A stretch of 64,000 nucleotides of DNA from Holothuria scabra (Eukaryota > Echinodermata > Holothuroidea > Aspidochirotida > Holothuriidae), in NCBI GenBank assembly GCA_037179385.1, contig CM074195.1, forward strand, positions 32,072,222-32,136,221, read 5' to 3'. Below the pieces are notes generated by a model. That model was not told the origin of the DNA. It was given only the letters and a program-made list of their open reading frames with translations, and ran no database searches. This document shows positions 25,501-34,100 of this stretch, one piece after another. Made by a program: the position numbers and the translations under genes. The first letter of the stretch is position 1. Every line of letters begins with the position of its first letter.

Positions 25501-28500
25501 TATGCTCCTTCCTCCCCGGGTCAGAAAACCCGTTTTTTTTTTTTTTTCCATTTCTCCGAATCTCGCAGTGGTGATCAAAATCTTAGTCTCTGTGTTTTTA
25601 TGCTCTTACCGTTTTCCACCATTCGCGCATCTGACGATCCTCACCCTGGAATTTTACCTCGTTGGCATTAAAGTGTACCTCAAGTCCAAAAATTCAAAAA
25701 TATATATTAAAGACCATGAAAAAGAAATTCTACCAGTCCATTTCCCATCTTCATATGACATTGAGCTGAGATATAAAATGTTGAAATTTATTTACGCAAC
25801 TTAAAATGGTACTGTCATGTAGTATGGTGCACTCTCCATGACCTTAAGCAGAGGCCATCTTGTTGTTTACGAGCAACAGACTCCATTCCTTTTGTTCTAG
25901 ATTTCCAGGGCCCTTCTTGTTTCCCGTCACATGTTACCGGTGAACGTGACATATTACATCACCTTAGTTCCACGTGCACGCTGTAACCCATATTTTCAAG
26001 GTGTGGCCAATTTCACTCACTGCAGCCTCCTCACTGGTTATATGATTTCATCATATTTATTAATATTCATTTTTGGTGTGCATCACCACTTTTATCCAAT
26101 CGGGTTACAGCTTTAGTTCTGTCATTTCACACGGCCTTCGTGGCTCAAACGCACAAGGAAACCCCGCAGCTTGTCAGTTTTGCTGCAGACCACTAAGACG
26201 AGGCACCTACTCACCTGTAAATAGTAATTGTCATCTTTTTGCCGGCTTCTGATTAAAGATAATTTTTGAAGAAAGAAGAAATGGAATAAATAATAATCAA
26301 GAAGAATTAATCAACTTTATGAGTTCTGTGAACTTTTTTAATTTCTTATGCTGAGCTACACAACTTCAACGCCGATCAGCTAGATCCCCCACCTAAGCCT
26401 TCGCCGGAGTGATTGGCCCAACTACCTGACAGTACATTGTGCAACAATTTGTGAAGTCATTGTTATACTTCTCAAATAGCAATATTTGTATTTCCTTGTT
26501 TTTCTGAAAGTTACTGCACCTAGTACCAAGTTGTGATAGCACTCTTACTAATATGGGGTCAGGGACGCAAATCTCAGTTTGAGAGTGGGGGCGAAAATGC
26601 TTATGATGTGCCCATGGGTATTAAACTGTGCACGCGTGGCGGGCACCGCGAGCGCGAAGCACCAAAGGGCCCCTGGTGGGATCCAGGGGCGAAGCCCCTG
26701 TTGGGGTTCAGGGGGCGAAGCCCCCGGAAGCTCTTGTGTTCTAGCATTTCCGAAGCTTTAGAAAAACTTTCGAACGAAAAAACCGAAAAAAGTGGCCGTA
26801 CTTTTAGGTCTACTCAAATTTTTTGGGGGCCAAATTACGATTTGGCCCCCACTTTTTCACTTGAGGGGGAGAAGGTCCCCTTGCTCCCCCAGGGATTTGC
26901 GCCCCTGTATGGGGTGAATCTAATCAATTAAGCTCTCTGTGCACCATGCTATGCAAGCAATCAGGAAGTGTCCAAGGTCATGAAAACATTAATTTTAGAG
27001 GGAAACAAAGCAGGTAATGTGAATTGTACAACAAGAAAGTCACATATCGCGCAATGGACTAATTTGTTTGAAGTGAATAATCTTTGACCTTTTTATATTT
27101 CAGCTCAGGAATGTCCTGTGGAGGTGGGAGGTGGACTGTAGTGGAGGTGGACTGTTAGAATTCATTTTTCACGGTCTGTAATATAAATATTTGAATTGTT
27201 TGACTTAGGGTACATTTTAACTAACAAGACGTTCCCCGCACGTACACACAGGCGGCGTGACAGGCCGACTCCTCAGAGTATGTAATTGCACACCGTGCAA
27301 TTAGCTTATTCAGGCGTGCTTACCGTGCCCACGCTGAAGAAGTTCCATCCGATCGAGATTCAAACTATCAGAAGGTTTTGAAAGCTGAAAACATTAAATG
27401 TAACGTAATTATATACTCGAAATATAAAACGCCCCATTGTGATGATCGCTGTAAAATTTTTATAAAAATTCAAATGGATTGTAGAATGCACGTGATCAGC
27501 TATAACTTTGTATTCAGTGGTGCTGTACTTCTCAAGTGGCAGTTTTCTGATCATTTTACATTTTGCTCATTTTTGTTGAAGTAAAAATTTCATTGCAAAC
27601 GAAAGCTGAAAGCAGCGACTGCTTAGCAGTGCCGTAACCACTCCTAAGCAGTACTGCTTCTACGACCATGGAAAGTCTCCCGTGAGACAGTGCCCCACCG
27701 ACCCACCTATTACGAGGTGACACATTCGTTTAATTGTTGAAACGATATTTTTGGCACGGTGCGCTACTCGATCAATCAATCGCTCAGTTAATCAATCAAG
27801 CCCTTCCTAGCTCTCGCCAACCTCATATGCAGGGTGGAAAATAAGGAAGCTTATTTGACCATTCAGGTTCCAGTAAGGAAGGCTGTGCATGTTGCTTTCG
27901 GAGTGAAATTTGGATGAAAGAAATTGGGTCGCACCAAATTTGGTCCCCTCCCTATCTCGCCACGAGACAGGGATTGGAAGCCCTTCAGCGCCAAAGCCCT
28001 TTCAAGGTGAAGGAGACCCAGAGTCCGCGAAGTTGCTTCTATCGTTTATAGGACGCTTGAAAGTTGTACTTACGACATCGAAACACCAATAAAATGGAAG
28101 ATCTGGCACTCACGCTCGTTCAAGAACCCAACTTCCGCAAATTTAAAATAATTTGACATTCTCTTGGACTTGTTGGTTTTCTATCTATCGTCAAAGGAAA
28201 AGTTGCAAAGTTTAATGGATTATGAATGAATTACTTTCAGTTTCGACTTGAAGATGTCGCGAATTCGCCTGCCCCATCTCCATTTTGACGGGAGGGGCCT
28301 CAAATCCCACAAAGGTACATCATCGTCCAAATGTCATTGCTCTCCATTTTAAATTATCTCGCCCCTATGAAAGCTACGTCTCCCCATCCCCTCCAGCACC
28401 CTGTATGGCGACTGACCTGCCCAAACTGTTCATCAGAAAGAAGAAATGACGCCAGATATTTCACTTCATTTTCATTTGAATTCAAGTCTGAAGGAAAATA

Positions 28501-31500
28501 TATAGGCTTTTTTCCAAAGTTGACGTGAGCTGACAAGAACGATGCTTCCAACTTTTTGTTTTGACCGACGAAGCGATGTTATTGGATCAATTTTGATAGA
28601 ATTATTGTTGTATGCATTGGGAATTAACAGCTCGGAACTCTCATATTTTGCTAATGAAAAAAGAATTTTAGAATTATGTGCGGTAAATGGAAGCAAGAAC
28701 CTCGGGATCGAGAACTCAATATCTTCAATGAAACTTCACGAATCTTCACATGATTTAATTTATGAACACAACTAGAAGAATACTGTAAGCGAATACTTTT
28801 CTCAAAAGGAGGGAAAAATATTTGTACAACTATTACTTACAAGTGGGGGTTCTTCCCGACGTGACGATGTAATTTCATCAGGGACACCTCCCAGGTTTCA
28901 CATTATTGTCTTGTTTTTTAGACGAATCCGATCAGCACTTGTGTTTATTGACTCTAGAAGCCATTAATGGGGTCCATCAGCCTTAAATCGTCTTCATTTA
29001 TTGTCTACATAAACTTCAAATCGTAATATTCAGCGAAATTAAAGGAATCAGCATATTAGTTAGTGCGCAATCATCCATGATCCCGGTAAAGCAATGGTAC
29101 TGAAAGATTAAAAGGTCACAGACCTCAGTTGTGGCCGACTGAAATGCGACCATCACTTGCTGTCCGGATTCGTCTATGTTTAATCATCTCTACTTGTGAT
29201 GTATCATTGAAAAGTTTTTCATTCTCCTACTCTTACTTTTGTTACATGTCTGAAATGTACATAGTTATTTTTATAAACTCGTGGGGCAATTTTCCGGATA
29301 GGAGGAACCGCTGAGCGGGCGGTGCACCTTTTGTCCAACAAAAGCCTGTTGTCATCTGATCAAATTGATGAAGGCAGTTTGTTTCCGTCATGCTCCACCA
29401 CCACTGCAAAACGATAACATACAACAGAGCCAGTATAACACGAGGAAATTTTCTAAAATTTCGAAAAAAAAGTTTTGGATTAACTCAAAAGGAGGTGCAT
29501 CTGCCCCCTTCTCCCTCCCCCTCCCCGGTTCGTGTTGTGATTTTCTTGATTGTGTAAGTTTTTCCTTAACCAAGTGAAATATTCAGATATACCCAGAATG
29601 GAATTCTCCATATGCTGGACAGAAATAGGAGAATCAAATCCAAACCAGAACGGTTTCAAGACTGCAAGGAGGATTTCGATGTAGTAATAACAGTCGAAGA
29701 AAGGGTTTACGACCAAGTCGTGGAAGGTGGGTTACTTATCTTGCTTTTATGCCTCAACTCCCCAGTGACGCACGCAGGATTTCTCTGAAGGGGGCCATGC
29801 AGTACGCTGAATGATAGCTGTCCTGGGGAGGGATCGAAGGGGACACGCAAATGTGTGTGTCCTATGAAATCTATCGCTATGTATGCTACTTTTTGAAGTT
29901 AAATTGGAGTTTTTGCGTATTTTAGGAACTAAAAAATTGGCATTAGTGAGGGGCCGTGTGAGGCAACCCCTCCCTTTTAAGAACTTTTGAGGAATTCGGT
30001 GCAATCTGGTGCTCCATGTGCTACCCTTTCAAGTAAAATTTGTTTCGCTAAATTATGTAATTTTAAGATCTAAAAAATTGACATGCTTGACGACGAAGTA
30101 AATTATGACGCACAGTGTTCAGTTACAGAATCAACGTTTAATTACCTTTCTTTTCATATAACATGAAGTCTTTGCGCATCTCCATCTCAGTACATCCTAC
30201 TGACAGTAATACTTAGCCTATCTTGATAATAAATTCATTCTTTTTCTTAAGATCTCCCGACCCTCTGGCAAAGGGCTGTTCGGCGAAACCAAACCATAAA
30301 CTGCTTCCCGCGAAGAAGCTATTACGTCCACTATAGGGCAAGACTTGACCAACCTCACGGTCTTCGGTTCATTTGCGTCATTGAGCTGTCATGTATGGCT
30401 CCAATCTAGACTGGATGAAAAGAACAGATACTACACATGATCTTAAGCCAAAAGGCCGAGAAGCGATCACATGATCTTAGCCAAAAACGTGGGGATGCGA
30501 TCACATTATCTTAGCCAAAAGGTCGAAAATTCATTCATATCTATAGGTGTGGTCGGTGAGCGCTTGCAAAGTCACGGGAAAGCCGTACTCGAGCTACATG
30601 TACTAACCATCAGCCCAAAAGCCATGTCGAAGAACATTCATGGTTGAGCAATTACGAAAATCAATTTTATAATTTATTTTTATATTTTCAAGATATGATA
30701 CAGGGAGTTTCTTCGATGTTTCCAGTAATGACTAATATGAAAAAATTCAAAACAAGCAATTGGGCGTGAATCAAGTGGTCAACCGCTTTGCTCCGTCAGC
30801 TTCAGCAGCCGAGGATACAACCCTGGACAAAATTATCTGGGACGGATCCCCTCGCCCCATCTCAATGTTGGTTTGGAGGGTCAATACAAGTTGCGTGCTT
30901 AAGCAAAAGCGCACACTTCTCAACATTGCATAATGGAAAGAAGGGGAAACATGCTGAAAATATGTGACAAGTCCGGAAGTGTCCCAATGATTTTGTCCAG
31001 GATTGTAGCTGATCATCCTCCAAACACCACCCTACCAACTTTGTCACAGATAATAGGCGTCGCTCCTCTTAATACTGATACCTGTTAGCCTCTGTGTAAG
31101 ATTAAGCTTGTTTGAACAATCGGAAACTTTTTTCATTTCTCTTTTGATTTTTATTTGAATTTTTTTCGCATAACCGCTCGTCATACTAGTCTCGTTCAAA
31201 CCTATGCGAAAATGTCTTGATGTTTTTTCAACAGACCTAGAAAAACGAGGGCAAAGTTCCATGTCATCTGTTCACGTCATCAACATGGAAGTAAAGGATA
31301 ACCACGATGAAGCAACTCTAGGAGCATTTCTGATTTGTGAATTATGTCAAAGGGTACGTTTGAACATTCATACCATGAAGGCATGGGGGAGACGGGAGGG
31401 GGGGGGCTGGGGACTTAAGCCCCACTTTTTCTGACGTAGTCATTTTGGGGCCGCCTTGAATTGCTATTGTGTTGTTAAAAATATTGGGCCGCTTTGATGA

Positions 31501-32952
31501 TTAGCCCCCCCCACTTCAAAATTCGATCCGCGGCCCCTGCCATGTGAGCATGAGTGTATCCAATCCTGATCCTTGAAATTGGCATACATGATTGAGAATT
31601 ACTGCTGAGGAAACTTTGGTAAAGTTTTTTCACAGCTAAATTGGCGCAGTCGGCGCCCATAATGTGTGAATGTGTGAACACATACGGAAAATGCTCAGTC
31701 CAGATCCCTTTCCATTGTCATATTTCCCGCTAACACCGTGTCCGTATATCCTATGTCGCACTCCCTGCATGATGCATGCTGGGGGTTACCAGACTCCGAC
31801 GACAGGCCACGGAACTTTGTAGTGCATTTATGTCGAGTACATGTTTAAAATCCCGACCCAGCGGTTTAATCTCCCTTGGTTCAGAAACAGTTATTTTATC
31901 TGTGACGGAATCACAGATTTCCTAAGCTTGCTTAGGAGGGAGCTTCACATGTTTTTATTTGAAGGAAGATGATGGGGTGCTGAAAAAACCTAATCCGCTC
32001 TGCGAGGAATATCTAATACAACCTAATATTTTAAAAGTCGCTTTCACAGAATGTTATCCAGGCATTTAGCCAGAGAATGAACAGTGAATGGGTGAAATAG
32101 ATGCCGCAGGGAGGGTCGGGGCTTCATGAAAGCAATAACAATCGTTCCTTTCAAGGGGTTATTTCTTGACCTCCTTGGCTGCAGGTTTGACAGTACCATT
32201 TATGACCCAAGGGTTGCGATTAACTCCAAACTATGCCGTCCATCTCGGTTTCTACTCGATCCATGCCCTATCTGACATTGCGGGCTCTTCGTATGAAGCC
32301 TACGTAGCCTATCAGTTCATCTGCCTCCCGGTGCACTGGTGACATATACACATGCGTACAATAAAGGCCAGGTCACACTACAGCGATATTGGATCGGATT
32401 TCGCTCCGATTTTTGTGAGTTTTAAGTAATATCTCCTCCATCTATGGTCGAAAAGAAACAAAAATTTGCCAAACTGTGTAGATTCATAAATTTTATCGCA
32501 GGACTACAAAATTTTAAATTATACGAATTATTCCGTGACGTCACATCCGCAGACAGCTTTTATCGGATACGCGTAGTCCGATAAAAGCTATTGGTCAATG
32601 TGACGTAACGAAAAATAAGTAGTTCATATTTCATGTTCGTGATCCACTCCTACCGATCATACATTTACACCGGATAGCAAATTTTGGTTCATTTCGACAG
32701 TGGATGGAGGAGATTTTAACTAAAACTCACAAAAATCGGATAGTAATCCGATCCGATATCGCTGCAGGTGACCTGGGCTTTATGCTATGTTTCCTTTAAA
32801 AAGGAGTTCGACTTAGCAATTTATACGTGCGATATTTTGTTTTTCTCCAGCTACAAGCCTCTAACGATCTAGAAAACGATATCGACGAACTCATTCAAGA
32901 TTTTGAAGCCAAGGCCGACCGAGACGTTTTACACACTGTCGCATTTTACTGA
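16503..32952 (+). CDS. SSU72: SSU72 RNA polymerase II CTD phosphatase, complete five-exon gene
   Basis: Coding exons are 16503-16573, 21612-21755, 29587-29726, 31235-31353 and 32851-32952. All introns are GT..AG and the phases join exactly (71+144+140+119+102 = 576 nt), giving 191 residues plus TGA; the human protein has 194. Residues 9-16, CSSNQNRS, are the CX5RS phosphate-binding loop with nucleophile Cys9 and Arg15. VKDNHDEA puts the conserved acidic residue at Asp140. The protein ends LHTVAFY, as in the family (LHTVCFY). SSU72 removes phosphate from Ser5/Ser7 of the polymerase II tail in the nucleus and works with the cleavage and polyadenylation machinery. The ATG is chosen because it gives the family N-terminus (RIAVVCSSNQNRSMEAH). 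The introns are large and packed with transposons, but every exon is intact. AATAAA at 33224 is a plausible poly(A) signal. Confidence 0.97.
16574..17114 (+). other. SSU72 intron 1, proximal part
   Basis: Non-coding. TAGGCC-rich sequence occurs but no element boundary is seen. AACACAGC at 17107-17114 is the left target duplication of the foldback element that follows. Confidence 0.6.
17115..18203. mobile_element. Foldback transposon with iterated 16-bp termini, copy 1
   Basis: The target duplication AACACAGC is exact at 17107-17114 and 18204-18211. Inside the left end (CGAAGCGGGCCAAGTCG) are about ten tandem copies of a 16-bp unit (AACTCGTCCCCAAGCC and variants, 17126-17284). The right end carries about five copies in inverse orientation before CGACTTGGCCCGAAAGC. 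The middle is AT-rich, built of diverged ~35-bp repeats containing ATATTTGCAA and TTCTTCCAA. There is no transposase frame. A second copy is at 49327-50291. The outermost 5 bases of the two ends are not inverse repeats of each other in either copy. Confidence 0.9.
17126..17284 (+). repeat. Tandem 16-bp iterons, left arm of foldback copy 1
   Basis: About ten units of A-A-(C/G)-TCGTCCCCA-A/G-G/A-CC, one of them 15 bp. The shifting third base (AACTCG or AAGTCG) shows unit turnover by duplication. In the second copy the left arm has only two units. Confidence 0.9.
19284..19356. repeat. Cluster of TGCGGGA palindromes
   Basis: TGCGGGAATTTCCCGCA and TTGCGGGAATCCCGCAA are near-perfect palindromes about 50 bp apart, with a further CTTGCGGGA half between them. 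Confidence 0.7.
19987..20119. mobile_element. Small MITE, family X, copy 3
   Basis: The left end GATGCGCAGTGTTTAAAAAG and right end TTGTTAAACAGTGGGCATC are imperfect inverses. The interior (CTGGCTAACGATAGCC, TACAATGGTAACAACCAATC) matches the copies at 13022 and 13778. Confidence 0.65.
20636..20941 (+). mobile_element. TTAA-bounded MITE, family R, copy 1 (uninterrupted)
   Basis: TTAA occurs at both ends. The right terminus reads GTTTGGGGTGAGAGAATAGG then GCCTTTAA, and the left terminus is its diverged inverse (AATTCTCCCACCTCAAAC). The interior block GTAAGAAGGTTAGGAGAATTG is shared with the copies at 38213, 44121 and 60878. This copy preserves the sites that are interrupted in two of those. 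Confidence 0.85.
20981..21529 (+). mobile_element. TTAA-type MITE, family T, copy 1 (uninterrupted)
   Basis: The left end TTAAAGTGTACCTCAAGTCT and right end AGACTTGAGGTACACTTTG form a 17-bp perfect inverted repeat. It lies 80 bp upstream of SSU72 exon 2. It aligns with 25668-27220, where two other elements have inserted. Confidence 0.87.
21612..21755 (+). CDS. SSU72: SSU72 exon 2
   Basis: The acceptor is CTTTTTTCAG|C. The exon completes Ser24 and reads KKGFNVRSFGTGANVKLPG, then DKPNIYDFSTTYEQMYQDL and KKDKH, ending with CT of a split Leu codon. The donor is CT|GTATCC. Reading through the donor gives a false extension (YPGFLS) that departs from the family. Confidence 0.96.
23287..23362 (-). 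repeat. SINE body fragment
   Basis: The order is GTTTTACACCGTTTCCAACC, TTGGTTCAAGTAGAGCC, CACGGC, and a CCAGTAGTGTCTCACTGG block, as in the SINE at 38991-39215. The tRNA-like head is missing. Confidence 0.65.
23586..23617. repeat. Perfect 14-bp hairpin with 4-base loop
   Basis: AATCTTTGACACCT and its exact reverse complement are separated by GTTG. Just beyond, GATCTGTACAAAA occurs twice about 29 bp apart. Confidence 0.75.
24194..24459 (+). other. Candidate first exon of an unidentified transcript
   Basis: A CpG-richer stretch carries an open frame beginning MAGKTTPGQASFPRSY that stops at 24440. Nineteen bases later AAG|GTGAGA is a good splice donor. An alternative short start, ATGATCGAG at 24438, runs in frame to the donor (MIETFLSK). 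I do not recognise either product. It lies inside SSU72 intron 2. The whole could be a non-coding first exon or chance. Confidence 0.25.
25105..25315 (+). repeat. tRNA-derived SINE, plus-strand copy
   Basis: The body includes CCATTGTGCTTGGCGCTCGG, GGCCGTGGTCGGCTAGACTC, AACCAATTGGTTGGAAACTG and CCGTAAAACTCG, the same order as the copy at 38991-39215 but inverted. The head (25105-25150) is only weakly tRNA-like. Confidence 0.7.
25316..25667. other. Intronic stretch with G-rich and T-rich runs
   Basis: Nothing coding is recognised. A G-run at 25440-25450 and a T-run near 25533-25547 are the visible features. Confidence 0.4.
25812..26432. mobile_element. TA-target element inserted in T copy 2
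   Basis: Termini CTGTCATGTAG and CTACCTGACAG form an 11-bp inverted repeat with one mismatch, flanked by TA on both sides. The uninterrupted copy reads AATGGTACATTGTAC at this place (near 21095), so a single TA was duplicated. TA duplications are typical of Tc1/mariner-type elements. There is no transposase frame in its 621 bp. Confidence 0.78.
26560..26907. mobile_element. hAT-like non-autonomous element in T copy 2
   Basis: Termini CAGGGACGCAAATC and GGATTTGCGCCCCTG are inverse repeats, and TATGGGGT is duplicated exactly at 26552-26559 and 26908-26915. The GC-rich 348-bp interior contains two imperfect GGGGCGAAGCCCC palindromes. No transposase frame. Confidence 0.9.
27221..29586 (+). other. 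SSU72 intron 2, distal part
   Basis: I recognise no exon or bounded element. A region near 27610-27660 has short inverse pairs (ACTGCTTAGCAGT, CTAAGCAGTACTGCTT) of unknown meaning. Confidence 0.4.
29587..29726 (+). CDS. SSU72: SSU72 exon 3
   Basis: The acceptor is ATTCAG|ATAT, completing Leu72. It reads YTQNGILHMLDRNRRIK, then PERFQDCKEDFDVVITVEER and VYDQVVE, ending with the first base of Asp119. The donor is AAG|GTGGGT. Confidence 0.96.
29763..30090 (+). mobile_element. Decayed hAT-like relic
   Basis: It starts CAGTGACGCACGCAGG and then matches the interior block of the 4466 and 8289 elements (TTTCTCTGAAGGGGG, GCAATCTGGTGC, TCTAAAAAATTGACAT). No right terminus or target duplication could be placed, so the right boundary is approximate. 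Confidence 0.5.
30416..30540 (-). pseudogene. Reiterated 5' fragment of U2 snRNA
   Basis: On the minus strand from 30467, ATCGCTTCTCGGCCTTTTGG, then CTTAAGATCATGTGTAGTAT and CTGTTCTT match the 5' end of U2 snRNA (one extra T, one changed base) and then diverge after about 50 nt. Directly upstream on that strand are two more truncated copies (from 30501, GGCTAAGATCATGTG; and about 30536-30502, CCTTTTGGCTAAGATAATG), spaced about 34 bp. The branch-site pairing region GTAGTA is present only in the first. The Sm site and 3' stem-loops are absent, so it cannot make a functional snRNA. Confidence 0.82.
30541..31234 (+). other. Rest of SSU72 intron 3
   Basis: Nothing coding is recognised. The branch and polypyrimidine region for exon 4 is TGATGTTTTTTCAACAG. 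Confidence 0.45.
31235..31353 (+). CDS. SSU72: SSU72 exon 4
   Basis: The acceptor is TTCAACAG|AC. It completes Asp119 and reads LEKRGQSSMSSVHVINMEV, then KDNHDEATLGAFLICELCQR (Asp140 catalytic acid candidate), ending in phase 0. The donor is AGG|GTACGT. Confidence 0.96.
31354..32360 (+). other. SSU72 intron 4, proximal part
   Basis: Non-coding. G-rich and C-rich patches at 31383-31410 and 31503-31512 flank a short segment. No element ends could be defined. Confidence 0.45.
32361..32784. mobile_element. Palindromic MITE with ~90-bp terminal inverted repeats
   Basis: The left end ATAAAGGCCAGGTCAC is mirrored by the right end AGGTGACCTGGGCTTTAT. Complementarity continues inward through GCGATAT, GATCGGATT, GTGAGTTTTA and TCTCCTCCAT. 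The centre holds its own hairpin, AGCTTTTATCGGA...TCCGATAAAAGCT. The target duplication is short or absent (TA possible). It ends 66 bp before SSU72 exon 5. Confidence 0.83.
32851..32952 (+). CDS. SSU72: SSU72 exon 5 (terminal)
   Basis: The acceptor is TTTTTCTCCAG|CTACAA. It reads LQASNDLENDIDELIQDFEA, then KADRDVLHTVAFY and TGA at 32950-32952. It matches the acidic C-terminal helix and invariant tail of SSU72. Confidence 0.97.
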   Translation, partial: LQASNDLENDIDELIQDFEAKADRDVLHTVAFY

Positions 32953-33223
32953 TGTTCGAACTTTGGGTATAACACTTCGACATTCTACACCTACCAGTGC
33001 TTTTAACACTTTAATGATACCAAGTTTTAACATCCTGGTGTTTTGCTTCGTAACGGCATGAATAGTCATGATGTCAGCTGCAGTGAGCAGGAAAACGCTA
33101 AGCTCTCTGGATTCATGTTGAGAACTGGTTGGAAGAAGTTGTTTTCTTCAAGCATGGATGTAATATCTGGGCCATGTAGAAGTTTAATGGTCCAATTCCA
33201 GTGGAGCTGTTTGTGCAATACCA

Positions 33224-33229
33224 AATAAA
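33224..33229 (+). promoter_or_regulatory. Candidate poly(A) signal of SSU72
   Basis: AATAAA lies 272 bases after the stop codon and is the first canonical hexamer downstream. A GT-rich tract follows within about 60 bases. Confidence 0.5.
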
Positions 33230-33814
33230 TAGAAAAGTTCGCAATCATTCGGTCCTGGGCCTAAATTTATTTCCAGGACGAATGTGTGTAAATTATATGT
33301 TTTTTTTTCGAAAAGAAAGAGATTTTCTTTCAAAAGAAGGATTGGGTCATGTAAGTACAGGAGGACCAGGGATATTGGCCTGTGTTGGTTTCGTCTTACG
33401 GCTCTTTAGAAAAAAGTTAGTGGCATGTTCTTTCATGTTCTGGTGTCAGGATTGAAAAATGGTCGGAAAGCTGTAATTTTGCCGTAAGGGTTGTAGCTTA
33501 TGATTTCCAAGAAGCTGATTCGTTCATTCATGATTTCCCACATTCGTCCTGGAAAAATTACGCTCATACGAGACCGGAAAAAGTTGGTTGTTGTGAATCG
33601 TTTGTACAGGAACGATGTTATTTTCGTGGGGGATTCAGGAGGTGCCATGGGTGCACGTGCTTCCTCAAAAATTCCAAGACTAAATTTTTTGATGGACATA
33701 TTCTGACAATTTTACAAGCACTAATTGAAAAAAAAAACCTTTGTGTGGACTCGCCCTATAATATTGCTTAATATTACTTTAAATCCCACCTAGCGCGACG
33801 TAGAAAACACTCCG
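33230..33814. other. Downstream flank of SSU72
   Basis: I recognise no exon or bounded element. Confidence 0.4.
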
Positions 33815-34100
33815 AGAATAAGCAAGTTCGGTAAATCGCTTTGGTGGCTGGGCACATGCGCACATCCTCCAAATCCTCAGGGTAAACTAACCAGTCCCGT
33901 ACTTACAACACGTGTTCCCAAATTTTGACTTTCCATGAAAATTTGTTGACATCATTCTTCTGAATCCAACCATAGCATAAGGAGGAATCATAAGTGCGGT
34001 TCTGTGCAGTGGACGTTGTCTAAATTGCCTTTGTCGTGTAAACATTAAATCCGCTGCAAACTAGGTCTGAGTCCCTATTTTTCTTCGGGTTGGCTATTCA
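33815..34100 (+). repeat. Dispersed repeat W, copy 1
   Basis: The order is AATAAGCAAGTTCGGTAAAT, GCGCACATCCTCCAAATC, AACACGT, GACATCATTCTTCTGAATCC and GGTTCTGTGCAGTGGAC. The same order is found at 36808-37110 and, split, at 39242-41060. The ends are undefined. Confidence 0.6.

Larger units (their letters stand above)
25668..27220 (+). mobile_element. TTAA-type MITE, family T, copy 2, with two insertions
   Basis: It starts TTAAAGTGTACCTCAAGTCC and ends GACTTAGGGTACATTTTAA. Without the insertions at 25812-26432 and 26560-26907 it aligns along its length with 20981-21529. Confidence 0.85.

Noticed and set aside
26533..26931. A 132-codon open frame
   Set aside because: It covers a hAT-like element from end to end including its target duplications; GC-rich palindromes explain the lack of stops, and there is no transposase motif.
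30416..30540. A functional U2 snRNA gene
   Set aside because: Only the first ~50 nt are present; the Sm site and 3' stem-loops are missing, and the upstream bases are truncated repeats of the same region instead of a promoter.
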